This document shows, one piece after another, positions 51,644 through 60,205 of a stretch of DNA of 64,000 bases. The stretch lies in assembly GCA_043739385.1 (NCBI GenBank), contig JAYUED010000202.1:7713-71712 (forward strand), given 5' to 3'. The stretch comes from Defluviibacillus sp043739385. GTDB taxonomy: Bacteria; Pseudomonadota; Gammaproteobacteria; Burkholderiales; Burkholderiaceae_C. The notes under the pieces were generated by a model that ran no database searches, was not told the origin of the DNA, and saw nothing but the letters and a program-made list of their open reading frames with translations. The translations under genes were made by a program, and so were the position numbers. Every line of letters starts with the position of its first letter. Position 1 is the first letter of the stretch.

Positions 51644-52048
51644 ATGAGCACAGCCCCTTCCCTCAAAGCAGAGCCAGCCCAGCCCACTCCAGCGGCTGTA
51701 CCTGCCTCGCCGCGCCCCAGCGTCATTCAGCTGGCGATCAAAGAAAAAGCCGCTTTGTACGCGGCTTATATTCCGTATTTCTCAGAAGGTGGCATCTTTA
51801 TTCCGTCCACCAAAGACTACAAGCTGGGCGACGATATTTACCTGTTGCTTTCTTTGCCCAACGAACCGCAGCGCTACCCGATAGCGGGCAAAGTGGCTTG
51901 GGTGACGCCGCCGCATGCGTCCAATAACCGTACCCAAGGCGTAGGCGTGCACTTCCCAGCCGATGAAAAATCCCGCTTGTTGAAGTACAAGATTGAAGAA
52001 ATTCTGGGGGCACATTTAGCCTCCGAGCGCCCCACACAGACGATTTAA
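51644..52048 (+). CDS. PilZ-domain protein (type IV pilus PilZ type)
   Basis: A 134-residue PilZ-fold protein, placed after holB as in many proteobacteria where the founding PilZ of type IV pilus biogenesis is found. Core: RPSVIQLAIKEKAALYAAYIPYFSEGGIFIPSTKDYKLGDDIYLLLSLP and VAWVTPPHASNNRTQGVGVHF. The RxxxR and DxSxxG c-di-GMP motifs are absent, as in PilZ itself, so it probably does not bind c-di-GMP. It likely acts in pilus assembly with PilB/FimX-type partners. Confidence 0.88.
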   Translation: MSTAPSLKAEPAQPTPAAVPASPRPSVIQLAIKEKAALYAAYIPYFSEGGIFIPSTKDYKLGDDIYLLLSLPNEPQRYPIAGKVAWVTPPHASNNRTQGVGVHFPADEKSRLLKYKIEEILGAHLASERPTQTI

Positions 52049-52085
52049 GCAAGCCTTTTAAACAAGCCTTTTAAGCAAGCGCTTT
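52047..52085. repeat. 13-bp tandem repeat, 3 imperfect copies
   Basis: AAGCAAGCCTTTT, AAACAAGCCTTTT and AAGCAAGCGCTTT lie head to tail. The first overlaps the PilZ-gene stop and the array fills the spacer to tatD. No function was recognised. Confidence 0.8.
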
Positions 52086-52097
52086 ACCAAACCCTTT

Positions 52098-52919
52098 ATG
52101 TACGTTGACTCCCACTGCCACTTGAGTTTCCCCGCCTTAGTCGAGCAACTCCCAGCGATTCGACTTGCTATGGCTGAGGCGCAAGTTGACCGCGCTCTTT
52201 GCATTTGCACCACGCTGGAGGAGTTCGACGATGTTCATGGTTTGGCGCTGGCGTACGATAATTTCTTTGCCACCGTCGGTGTTCACCCCGATAACGAGGC
52301 CAGCGACACCCTGCGCGAGCCTACGCTGGACGATTTGCTGCAACGCGCCCAATCTCCTAAAGTGGTGGGCATTGGTGAAACCGGACTGGATTATTTTCGG
52401 TTGAATGGACGTACCGTGGCCGACATGGCTTGGCAGCGCGAACGCTTTCGCATCCATATCCGCGCAGCTCAGCAAACGACCAAACCCCTCATCATCCATA
52501 CCCGCAGTGCGTCGGATGACACCATCGCGCTGCTTCGTGAGATGGGTGAAGACGGCTCGGTAGGCGCGGCTGGTGGCGTGTTTCACTGCTTCACTGAAAC
52601 CGAAGCTGTGGCACGTGCTGCGTTAGATTTGGGGTTTTACATTTCGTTTTCTGGCATTCTGACCTTCAAGACGGCGCAAGATTTGCGCGACGTGGCCTGT
52701 TTTGTACCCCTAGACCGGATGTTGATCGAAACCGACAGCCCCTACCTCGCCCCCATGCCTTACCGAGGCAAGACCAATAATCCTTCGTACGTGCCGTTTG
52801 TAGCCAAGCTGCTAGCTGAATTGCGCAGCTTGCCAGTGGAAGACATTGCCCGTATCACCACTACCAACTTCGAGACGTTGTTTAAAAACGTGAAACTAAA
52901 GTCCGAGGTGCCAGCTTGA
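52098..52919 (+). CDS. tatD: TatD-family metal-dependent deoxyribonuclease
   Basis: A 273-residue TIM-barrel hydrolase. Metal ligands: His6 and His8 in VDSHCHL, Glu in GIGETGLDYF, His in LIIHTRSASDD, His in GVFHCFT, and Asp in IETDSPYLAPMPYRGKTN NPSYV. It acts as a 3'-5' DNase in DNA repair by family. The stop is overlapped by the TTG start of the ankyrin gene (TTGA). Confidence 0.94.
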   Translation: MYVDSHCHLSFPALVEQLPAIRLAMAEAQVDRALCICTTLEEFDDVHGLALAYDNFFATVGVHPDNEASDTLREPTLDDLLQRAQSPKVVGIGETGLDYFRLNGRTVADMAWQRERFRIHIRAAQQTTKPLIIHTRSASDDTIALLREMGEDGSVGAAGGVFHCFTETEAVARAALDLGFYISFSGILTFKTAQDLRDVACFVPLDRMLIETDSPYLAPMPYRGKTNNPSYVPFVAKLLAELRSLPVEDIARITTTNFETLFKNVKLKSEVPA

Positions 52920-53620
52920 AAATTCTACGGTCAGTAAGTAGGCTAAAACAGAGTTTTATCCAAGTAATAAAGTACTTTATTGCTACTTTTTCAGTAGCAA
53001 TATTCGCCATATCAAGTGCCCGTGCAGGCTCTTACGAAGATTTTTTCTTAGCTATCCGCAGCGATGACAGTCCTGCCCTGCAAGCGCTGCTGCGACGTGG
53101 CTTCGACCCCAACACCAAAGACCCGCAAGGCCGGCCTGGCTTGCTGATTGCCGCGATGACACCCGCTTGGAAGGTTGCTCAGGTGCTCGCCAACGCCCCC
53201 AAAATCCAAGCCGAAGCCCGCAATAAAAACGACGAAAGTCCCTTGATGCTGGCTGCACTTAACAACCAGCTCGACATCGCCAAAGTCCTGATCGACAAAG
53301 ATGCTGATGTGAACAAACCTGGCTGGGCACCGCTGCACTATGCCGCCAGCAGAGGCCATGTAGAAATGATGGCCCTGTTGCTGGACAACGACGCTTACAT
53401 CGACGCGGAATCCCCCAATAAAACCACGCCGCTGATGATGGCGGCCATGTATGGCTCCACCAGCGCGGTGAAAGCGCTGCTCGAAGCCGGTGCTGACCCT
53501 TTCCTGAAAAATGAGCAAGGCCTCACCGCCATTGATTTCGCCCAGCGTGTCAACCGGGCTGAGGCCGCAGGCATCATCGCCGCATTCATCCGGGGCAAGC
53601 AGCCCAAAGGGACTTGGTAA
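52916..53620 (+). CDS. Exported ankyrin-repeat protein
   Basis: A 234-residue protein starting at a TTG that overlaps the tatD stop (TTGA at 52916-52919); GAGGTG lies 5 bases upstream, supporting this start. A signal peptide (about 1-37, ending SSARA) directs it to the periplasm. Five ankyrin repeats follow (for example GWAPLHYAASRGHVEMMALLLDND and TTPLMMAAMYGSTSAVKALLEAGAD), ending with a short basic tail. Ankyrins mediate protein binding; the partner is unknown. The tatD-ankyrin order is frequent in Comamonadaceae. Confidence 0.88.
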   Translation: MKILRSVSRLKQSFIQVIKYFIATFSVAIFAISSARAGSYEDFFLAIRSDDSPALQALLRRGFDPNTKDPQGRPGLLIAAMTPAWKVAQVLANAPKIQAEARNKNDESPLMLAALNNQLDIAKVLIDKDADVNKPGWAPLHYAASRGHVEMMALLLDNDAYIDAESPNKTTPLMMAAMYGSTSAVKALLEAGADPFLKNEQGLTAIDFAQRVNRAEAAGIIAAFIRGKQPKGTW

Positions 53621-54256
53621 ATGTACCTACCGCCTCAATTCAAAGCCAAAGAACGCCGCCATGCGCTGGACGTAATCCAAGCCTATCCCTTTGCGAGTCT
53701 GATTTCAGTCGATGACGAAGGCTTCCCCTTCGTCACCCACATTCCCTTGCACCTGGAAGCTACGGACGAGGCGACTGTGGAGGATGAAAACGCGCCTATT
53801 GTTCTGCTTGGTCATGTCGCAAAACCCAACCCGCATTGGCGCTATCTGCGTGACCGCCCGACGGCACTGGTAAGCTTTCTCGGTCCCCATGCCTACATGT
53901 CGCCTAAGGTCTACCCTGATTTGGCGCGAGTTCCGACGTGGAATTACCTGGCCGTGGATTGCAAAGTCCAGGTTACTCTGATTGAAGAGCCTGAAGCCAA
54001 AGATCGCTTGCTCAAAAAACTCATAGGCGATCATGAGCCGCCTTATGCCCAGCAATGGCGTGATCTCGGCACTGAGTTTGCGTCTAAGATGCTGATGGGT
54101 ATTGTGGCTTTTGAGCTGCGAGTTACCCAACTTGAGTGCAAACTCAAACTCAACCAACACCGCCCTGAAGCCCATGTCGCCATGCGAGCCGCCTACGCGG
54201 CTGGCAGTGAAAGCGAACAGGCGTTGGGTGCGTGGATGGACAAACTGGGGCTGTAA
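53621..54256 (+). CDS. PaiB-like FMN-binding protein
   Basis: A 211-residue member of the PaiB family (FMN-binding negative transcriptional regulators with a split-barrel flavin fold). MYLPPQFKAKERRHALDVIQAYPFASLIS, THIPLHLE, GHVAKPNPHW, FLGPHAYMSPKVY, VPTWNYLAVDCKVQV and KLNQHRPEAH match the family throughout. It begins directly after the ankyrin stop. A DNA-binding role was proposed for Bacillus PaiB; an FMN-dependent reductase role is also possible. Confidence 0.88.
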   Translation: MYLPPQFKAKERRHALDVIQAYPFASLISVDDEGFPFVTHIPLHLEATDEATVEDENAPIVLLGHVAKPNPHWRYLRDRPTALVSFLGPHAYMSPKVYPDLARVPTWNYLAVDCKVQVTLIEEPEAKDRLLKKLIGDHEPPYAQQWRDLGTEFASKMLMGIVAFELRVTQLECKLKLNQHRPEAHVAMRAAYAAGSESEQALGAWMDKLGL

Positions 54257-54267
54257 AGCCATAAACC

Positions 54268-54516
54268 ATGCGCGCAATTTTTGGTGTTTTGAGTTTGATG
54301 GTCGTGTTGGCGATGGTCGGGCTGCTGGTGAAAAAGCAACTCGTCTCCACGCCGCAAGTAATTCCTTCATTGCAAATACCGGGTGAGCCTAACAAGGCGC
54401 CAGTCACTACCGATGGCACAGTGCGCGAGCAAAGCCAACAAATTCAGCAGCAGTACAAACAGGCGTTAGAAGGGGCGATGCAGCAAACCCGCCCCATGCC
54501 TGATGACACCAAGTAG
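54268..54516 (+). CDS. Small single-pass membrane protein, function unknown
   Basis: An 82-residue protein with one N-terminal membrane helix (about 4-22) and a polar, Gln-rich C-terminal part (REQSQQIQQQYKQALEGAMQQ) that may form a coiled coil. No family name was recognised. It lies 11 bases after the PaiB-like stop and 12 bases before tadA, so it is within the same operon. Confidence 0.65.
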   Translation: MRAIFGVLSLMVVLAMVGLLVKKQLVSTPQVIPSLQIPGEPNKAPVTTDGTVREQSQQIQQQYKQALEGAMQQTRPMPDDTK

Positions 54517-54528
54517 CCTGTAGCGCCC

Positions 54529-55980
54529 ATGCGCATTCACAATGATCTGCAAGCCATGCAGCAAGCGCTCGCGCAGGCTCAGTTGGCCAGTGCTGCGGGC
54601 GAGGTACCCGTAGGTGCTGTGGTCGTCAAAAATGGGGAAATCATTGCTGCTGCGTGCAATGCCCCCATTGCGCTCAATGATCCCTGCGCCCATGCCGAAA
54701 TCCTTGCGCTGCGGGCAGCGGCCAAGGCACTGGGCAACTACCGACTGGACGGCTGTGAACTCTTTGTGACCCTGGAGCCCTGCGCCATGTGCAGTGGTGC
54801 CATGCTGCAAGCGCGACTTCAACGCGTCGTTTTTGGGGCTATTGAGCCCAAAACTGGCGCGGCAGGCTCGGTACTGAACCTGTTTGCGTTGCCCTTGTTG
54901 AACCACCACACCCAGGTTACTGGCGGCGTGCTTGCCGATGAAAGTGCAGCGCTGATGGCCGAATTTTTCAAACTTAAAAGAGTTCAAAATCGTATGGAAC
55001 GCCAAGAGACAAACCCTCATCCCCTGCGGGACGACGCATTGCGCACCCCGGAGGCTCGCTTTGCCGATCTACCTGGCTACCCGTGGCAACCGAATTACGT
55101 CAGCAACCTGCCCAGCTTGAAGGGCTTGCGGCTGCATTATCTGGACATTGCGCCTACGGCTCTTGCTACCAGACCTACAGCCACATCTCCAACAGCAGCA
55201 GTTCCAACATCCCCCCTTACCTACCTTTGTCTGCACGGTAATCCAGCCTGGAGTTACCTGTACCGCAAGATGATTCCTGTTTTCTCTCAAGGCGGGGCGA
55301 GGGTGGTTGCCCCTGATTTGATTGGCTTTGGCAAGAGTGACAAACCTAAGAAAGACAGCGCCCACTGTTTTGACTGGCACCGTCAAGTGCTGCTTGAGTT
55401 CATTGAGCGCCTGGATTTGCACAACGTCGTGTTGGTTGTGCAAGACTGGGGTGGGTTGCTCGGCCTCACGTTACCCGTGGCGGCCCCTGATCGCTACATG
55501 GGTCTTGTGGTGATGAACACCACGTTAGCAACGGGCGAAGCACCGCTGTCGCTGGGTTTCATCGGCTGGCGTGAGATGTGCGCTAAAAATCCCGAATTCA
55601 ACATTGCTCGCTTGTTCGCGCGGGGCAACCCACAGATGAGTGCCGAGGAATGCGCCGCCTACATGGCCCCATTTCCCGACGCGGGCCACCGCGCCGCAAC
55701 CCGCGCTTTTCCGGTCATGGTGCCCGAGTTTGCCGATTCACCGGGTGCCGCCATTTCACGCGAGGCCCAAGCGTTTTGGTCTAGTAGTTGGTCAGGCAAA
55801 GCGCTGATGGCTGTAGGCGCACAAGACCCGGTGCTTGGGTTGCCGGTGATGCTAGCGCTACAACAGCGTATTCGTGGCTGCCCAGAGCCGATAGTAATTG
55901 CACAGGGTGGGCATTTTGTGCAGGAGTTGGGCGAGCCTATTGCTGAGGCTGCGGTTGAACTGTTCGGGCGTTTAGGTTGA
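54529..55980 (+). CDS. tadA: tRNA adenosine deaminase TadA fused to a haloalkane dehalogenase-like domain
   Basis: A 483-residue fusion in one open frame. Residues 1-160 are TadA, which converts A34 to inosine in tRNA-Arg: zinc ligands His55, Cys85 and Cys88 with catalytic Glu57 (HAE, EPCAMC). Residues about 170-483 are an alpha/beta hydrolase close in pattern to DhlA-type haloalkane dehalogenases: HGNPAWSYLYRKM, nucleophile Asp306 with halide Trp307 (VVQDWGG), cap Trp347, acid Asp433 (GAQDPVLG) and base His462 (GGHFVQELGE). All expected catalytic positions are present in both parts. The linker at 205-230 is Ala/Pro/Thr-rich. It overlaps the next gene by TTGA. Confidence 0.9.
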   Translation: MRIHNDLQAMQQALAQAQLASAAGEVPVGAVVVKNGEIIAAACNAPIALNDPCAHAEILALRAAAKALGNYRLDGCELFVTLEPCAMCSGAMLQARLQRVVFGAIEPKTGAAGSVLNLFALPLLNHHTQVTGGVLADESAALMAEFFKLKRVQNRMERQETNPHPLRDDALRTPEARFADLPGYPWQPNYVSNLPSLKGLRLHYLDIAPTALATRPTATSPTAAVPTSPLTYLCLHGNPAWSYLYRKMIPVFSQGGARVVAPDLIGFGKSDKPKKDSAHCFDWHRQVLLEFIERLDLHNVVLVVQDWGGLLGLTLPVAAPDRYMGLVVMNTTLATGEAPLSLGFIGWREMCAKNPEFNIARLFARGNPQMSAEECAAYMAPFPDAGHRAATRAFPVMVPEFADSPGAAISREAQAFWSSSWSGKALMAVGAQDPVLGLPVMLALQQRIRGCPEPIVIAQGGHFVQELGEPIAEAAVELFGRLG

Positions 55981-57035
55981 AAACCAGTGCGATACTTGCC
56001 CGCGTGAAAAAGCATATCTACATCTACTCGCCCTCTGGCGCTGTGCGCGACAAAGCTGCCTTTAAACGCGGCATCGCACGTCTTAAATTGATGGGCCACG
56101 AGGTCGAAATCGACAGCGCTGCGCTCAGTTCGCACCTGCGCTTCGCAGGCGACGACGACACTCGCGTCGCCGCTATCGCGAGGGCCTGTACCAGCGGAGC
56201 CGACATGGCGCTGATCTCACGCGGTGGGTATGGCCTCACGCGCATCTTGCCGCAAATCCCTTACGCTGAAGTCGCCAAGGCCATACATAAAGGCATGAAG
56301 TTTGTCGGCCACAGCGATTTCACGGCATTTCAAAATGCGGTACTCGCCAAAACGGGTGCACAGACTTGGGCTGGCCCGGCCTTGGGTGCTGATTTCGGCT
56401 GTGAAGACGAGCCAGATGACATCATGCAAGCCTGCTTTGACGACCTGCTGAGCGATCAGGGTGAAGGCAGTGGCTGGCGTTTGCCCGTGGTGCGTCGATC
56501 CGCAAAAAACCCGCCTGATAACGCGGCGCACGCCACACGGGCATTGCAGCCACAGACCCCAACCACCGAACTTTCAACTTCTGGTGTACTCTGGGGCGGT
56601 AACTTAGCGGTGTTTGTCTCGCTTCTGGGCACGCCGTATTTCCCTGCAATCCAGGATGGAATCTTGTTCTTCGAAGATGTAGCTGAATACCCTTGGCGGA
56701 TCGAGAGGATGCTGACGCAGTTGCTGCATGCGGGCGTGTTAGCGAAGCAAAAAGCCATTATTTTTGGTCAATTCACCGACTACGTTGCCTCATCGCATGA
56801 CAAGGGTTTCAAGTTGCAATCCGTGGTGGACTGGTTGAGCGGTCAGATCAATGTACCGGTTTTGATGGGTCTTCCCTTTGGCCACGTACCCACCAAGGTG
56901 CTGCTACCGGTTGGCGCGCAAGTCGCACTTGAGGTGGAGGGTCGTGATGCGTTTGTGCTCTGGGGTCACCAGCACGATCATGGCCACGGTCATCTTCAAG
57001 CCAATGCCCAAGATGACCATGGGCATAGGCACTGA
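55977..57035 (+). CDS. LD-carboxypeptidase-like serine peptidase (S66) with His-rich tail
   Basis: A 352-residue S66-family peptidase (LdcA/MccF type), which trims L,D-peptide bonds in recycled murein peptides. Motifs: SRGGYGLTRILPQI, nucleophile Ser in FVGHSDFTAF, Glu in GILFFEDVAEYPWRIERML, and His in GLPFGHVPTK. The start is taken as the TTG at 55977 overlapping the previous stop (TTGA); a GTG at 56004 is also possible. The last 24 residues contain nine His (GHQHDHGHGH and DDHGHRH), unusual for the family and likely metal-binding. Confidence 0.85.
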   Translation: MKTSAILARVKKHIYIYSPSGAVRDKAAFKRGIARLKLMGHEVEIDSAALSSHLRFAGDDDTRVAAIARACTSGADMALISRGGYGLTRILPQIPYAEVAKAIHKGMKFVGHSDFTAFQNAVLAKTGAQTWAGPALGADFGCEDEPDDIMQACFDDLLSDQGEGSGWRLPVVRRSAKNPPDNAAHATRALQPQTPTTELSTSGVLWGGNLAVFVSLLGTPYFPAIQDGILFFEDVAEYPWRIERMLTQLLHAGVLAKQKAIIFGQFTDYVASSHDKGFKLQSVVDWLSGQINVPVLMGLPFGHVPTKVLLPVGAQVALEVEGRDAFVLWGHQHDHGHGHLQANAQDDHGHRH

Positions 57036-57122
57036 AGATTATCTAAAGCGCCGAAAACATTTTCGTCATAGGCATCAGGTGGCTCTGCACCAACCGATGG
57101 TTCGGCAGTGCAATGCCTTGCT

Positions 57123-59009
57123 TTACTTGCCCCAGCTGTCTTTCAGTCCAGTCACCCGGTTGAACACCAGCTTTTCTGCTGTGCACTCAAGCCGATCGGC
57201 CACAAAATAGCCGTGGCGCTCAAACTGAAACTTGTCGTCTGCTTTGGCGGAGATCGCCCCACCTGCGCCTAGCGCAGGCTCCACATAGGCGGTAACGGTT
57301 TTCAGACTGTTGGGGTTAAGGGTTGACAAAAAGTCTTTGCCACCAGCATCCGGGTAGGCGTCGGTGAACAGACGGTCGTACAGGCGCACTTCGGCGGGTA
57401 GGGCGTCTGCCACGGCCACCCAGGTGATGACGCCTTTAACCTTAATCGCATCCGCCCCCGGCGTGCCGCTTTTGGTATCGGGAATCAGCTCAGCATGGAC
57501 TTCAGTAAGCTGGCCTGCCGCGTCTTTCACTGCACCGGTGCAGCGGATAACGTGGCCGTATTTCAGGCGCACTGTATTGCCCGGTTTGGTTGTGCTGTTG
57601 GGGCCGTCTGCGCTAATCTGCGGCGGATAAAGGCGGTTGTATCCCTTGGGCGGCACGTCTTCAAAATCGCTACGTTCAATCCACAGCGCTTTGCCAAATT
57701 TGAAAGCCCGGCGGCCTGCATGCTCAGGATGATCAGCGTGCGGATGAGGATGAATGGGCGCGCTGCAATCGTCCAGAACGTTTTCGCCGAAGAGGTCATC
57801 CCAGTTGGTGATGACCAGCTTGACGGGGTCAAGCACCACCATGGCGCGTGGCGCCACCGTGTCCAGCGTGTCGCGCAGTGCGCCTTCCAGTGTGCTGTAG
57901 TCGATCCAACTGTCGGCTTTGCTGACGCCAATGCGCTCAGCAAACAGCTGTATCGCTTCAGGCGTATAGCCTCGACGACGCAGGCCGACGAGGGTTGGCA
58001 GGCGCGGATCATCCCAGCCGCTGACATGTTTTTCATTCACCAACTGTGCCAGTTTGCGCTTGCTGGTGATGACGTAGGTGAGGTTAAGCCGAGCGAATTC
58101 GTATTGACGTGGGTGCGGCGTATTGATGAGGCCACCCTCAGCCAAACGGTCCAAGAGCCAGTCGTAAAACGGGCGCTGGTCTTCAAATTCCAGCGTGCAG
58201 ATGCTATGGGTGATGTTCTCCAGCGCGTCTTCGATGGGGTGGGCAAAGGTGTACATCGGGTAGATGCACCATTTGTCGCCCGTGTTGTGGTGTGTTGCAC
58301 GGCGAATGCGGTAGATGGCCGGGTCACGCAAATTGATGTTGGGCGACGCCATATCAATTTTTGCTCTTAGTACCATAGCGCCATCTGTATGCTGAGCTTG
58401 CGCCATCTCCCGAAAACGCTGCAAATTCTCTGCCGCTGTGCGCGAGCGGTAAGGGCTCTCGATGCCGGGCTTGCCAAAGTCACCGCGGTTAGCTCGCATT
58501 TCTTCAGCGCTTTGCTCGTCTACGTAGGCATGACCGGCTTCAATCAAGTACTCGGCAGCGCGGTACATGAAGTCAAAATAGTTGCTGGCATGGTAATAGT
58601 GCGATGTGCCGTTAGCCTCCCAGTTAAAACCTAGCCACTTCACCGCATCTAGGATGGAGTCCACGTACTCCTGGTCTTCCTTTTCAGGGTTGGTATCGTC
58701 AAACCGCATATGGCATACGCCGCCGTAATCCCGCGCCAAGCCAAAATTTAAGCAAATGCTCTTGGCATGTCCGATGTGCAGGTAGCCGTTGGGCTCAGGT
58801 GGAAAGCGGGTGCGAATTTTGGCCGGGTCACCTGTACCGGCCTGGTGGTGAGCGGCGTCACCAGGCGTGCCGCCCCAGTGGCGGTTGGCATAGCTGCCCT
58901 GGGTCAGATCGTTCTCAATGATCTGGCGCAAGAAATTACTCGGTTTGTGGGCTTCGGTCTTGTCGGAAAGGGGGCTTAGGCTGGGGGATGGGGATGTAGG
59001 GGAACTCAT
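57123..59009 (-). CDS. glnS: Glutaminyl-tRNA synthetase
   Basis: A 628-residue class I synthetase of the GlnRS subclass. PPEPNGYLHIGHAKSI carries the HIGH motif; MRFDDTNPEKEDQEYVDSI and YVITSKRKLAQLV (KMSKS equivalent) follow. The C-terminal anticodon-binding beta-barrels contain HAELIPDTKSG and FQFERHGYFVADRLE. Length is a little above the E. coli enzyme (about 550) owing to an N-terminal Ser/Pro-rich extension and insertions such as a His-rich HPHPHADHPEH loop. Essential housekeeping gene. Confidence 0.96.
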   Translation of the reverse strand: MSSPTSPSPSLSPLSDKTEAHKPSNFLRQIIENDLTQGSYANRHWGGTPGDAAHHQAGTGDPAKIRTRFPPEPNGYLHIGHAKSICLNFGLARDYGGVCHMRFDDTNPEKEDQEYVDSILDAVKWLGFNWEANGTSHYYHASNYFDFMYRAAEYLIEAGHAYVDEQSAEEMRANRGDFGKPGIESPYRSRTAAENLQRFREMAQAQHTDGAMVLRAKIDMASPNINLRDPAIYRIRRATHHNTGDKWCIYPMYTFAHPIEDALENITHSICTLEFEDQRPFYDWLLDRLAEGGLINTPHPRQYEFARLNLTYVITSKRKLAQLVNEKHVSGWDDPRLPTLVGLRRRGYTPEAIQLFAERIGVSKADSWIDYSTLEGALRDTLDTVAPRAMVVLDPVKLVITNWDDLFGENVLDDCSAPIHPHPHADHPEHAGRRAFKFGKALWIERSDFEDVPPKGYNRLYPPQISADGPNSTTKPGNTVRLKYGHVIRCTGAVKDAAGQLTEVHAELIPDTKSGTPGADAIKVKGVITWVAVADALPAEVRLYDRLFTDAYPDAGGKDFLSTLNPNSLKTVTAYVEPALGAGGAISAKADDKFQFERHGYFVADRLECTAEKLVFNRVTGLKDSWGK

Positions 59010-59069
59010 GGTTGCATTTTAAGGGTGTGGCAAGAACGGTGACGGTGGTCTGTAGGTGAAAATCGCCCT

Positions 59070-60068
59070 ATGCTTAATACTGAACTCATCCCCGTCCATC
59101 TGCGTGATTTAACTGTCGACCCTGGTTTGAACCCCAATGGCCAGCCACACTTGAGCGCCGCCAGCGGCTTGGTCCGTGTCAAAGGACGTCTGTATGTGGT
59201 CGCCGATGGAGAATTCCACGTGGGCTTGGTTTCTGAGAGCGAGGTTAGTTCCGATCAGTCTGCCGTCCCTGGCGTTTCTCCGCCTTCAGCTCCTTCTTCA
59301 CCCATTACGTTGGTACGTCTCTTCGAGGGCAATTTGCCCTACGACAAAACTAAACGACGACTCGCCAAACCCGACTTGGAAACCCTGTGTGCCTTGCCCG
59401 CATTGCCTGGTTGTCCTCATGGCGCGCTGCTCGCGCTGGCCTCCGGCTTGAACATGAAACGCGAAACCGGTGTGCTTATTGCCTTGGATGCGCAAGGCGG
59501 TTTGACTGAGCGTTTAGCGCATATCAACTTGGCTGCGCTGTACGACCCGCTAAGAAAACGCCTAGACGATCTGAACATTGAAGGCGTTTTCCTCGCAAGT
59601 GGTGAGCTGCGTTTGTTACAGCGCGGCAATCGGGGCAACGCGCACCATCCGCGTAACGCTTGTATCACTTACGACTGGAGCCTGCTTGTACCGTGGTTGG
59701 TTGGCCAAAGCCCCAAAGCGCCACCTATTAAATCCATTCGCCCTATCATGCTGGGCGATAAGGACGGCGTGCCGCTGTGCCTGACCGATGGTGCAGCCTT
59801 ACCCGGTGGCGGTTGGGCGTTTTGCGCGGTGGCCGAAAACAACCGCCGTAGTGCCGAAGATGGCCCGTGCGCAGGCTCTGCAGTGGGTGTGGTTGGGCCC
59901 GAGGGCAAGATTCGTCAACTGCACTGGCTCCAAGGCGCGCCAAAGGTAGAAGGCGTAGTGACAGAGGTGGCCGCAGACGGTTCACTGGTGCTGACCCTGG
60001 TCACGGATGGGGACGACCCGGCCGTGGCGTCACAGCTGCTGCGGGTGCAGTTGCCTTATAAGTTGTAA
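59070..60068 (+). CDS. Hypothetical beta-propeller-like protein
   Basis: A 332-residue cytoplasmic protein with no recognised catalytic motif. Repeating strand patterns (ASGLVRVKGRLYVVADGEFHVGLV, DLETLCALP, IEGVFLASGELRLLQRG, EGVVTEVAADGSLVLTLVTDGDD) look like blades of a beta-propeller; similar uncharacterised proteins (a DUF6929-like group) are common in proteobacteria. It starts 60 bases from the divergent glnS. No signal peptide. Confidence 0.65.
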   Translation: MLNTELIPVHLRDLTVDPGLNPNGQPHLSAASGLVRVKGRLYVVADGEFHVGLVSESEVSSDQSAVPGVSPPSAPSSPITLVRLFEGNLPYDKTKRRLAKPDLETLCALPALPGCPHGALLALASGLNMKRETGVLIALDAQGGLTERLAHINLAALYDPLRKRLDDLNIEGVFLASGELRLLQRGNRGNAHHPRNACITYDWSLLVPWLVGQSPKAPPIKSIRPIMLGDKDGVPLCLTDGAALPGGGWAFCAVAENNRRSAEDGPCAGSAVGVVGPEGKIRQLHWLQGAPKVEGVVTEVAADGSLVLTLVTDGDDPAVASQLLRVQLPYKL

Positions 60069-60148
60069 CGCTGAAGCGGCTGCGCTTTCTGCCCAGTCAC
60101 TACGTAAAGGCTTCTTGATGGGGGCACCCGTCAAACACGGGGATGCTT

Positions 60149-60184
60149 GCCTGCACACACCTCATGCCAAGGGTATGTGCAGGC
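60149..60184. terminator. 9-bp hairpin in the convergent gap (possible transcription end signal)
   Basis: GCCTGCACA (60149-60157) and TGTGCAGGC (60176-60184) are perfect inverted repeats with an 18-base loop. They lie between the converging propeller-like and amidohydrolase genes. Neither side has a U tract, so it may instead be a Rho-associated stop or an unrelated dyad. The 137-base gap shows nothing else. Confidence 0.4.
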
Positions 60185-60205
60185 CGCAGAGCGACCCACA
60201 GCACA

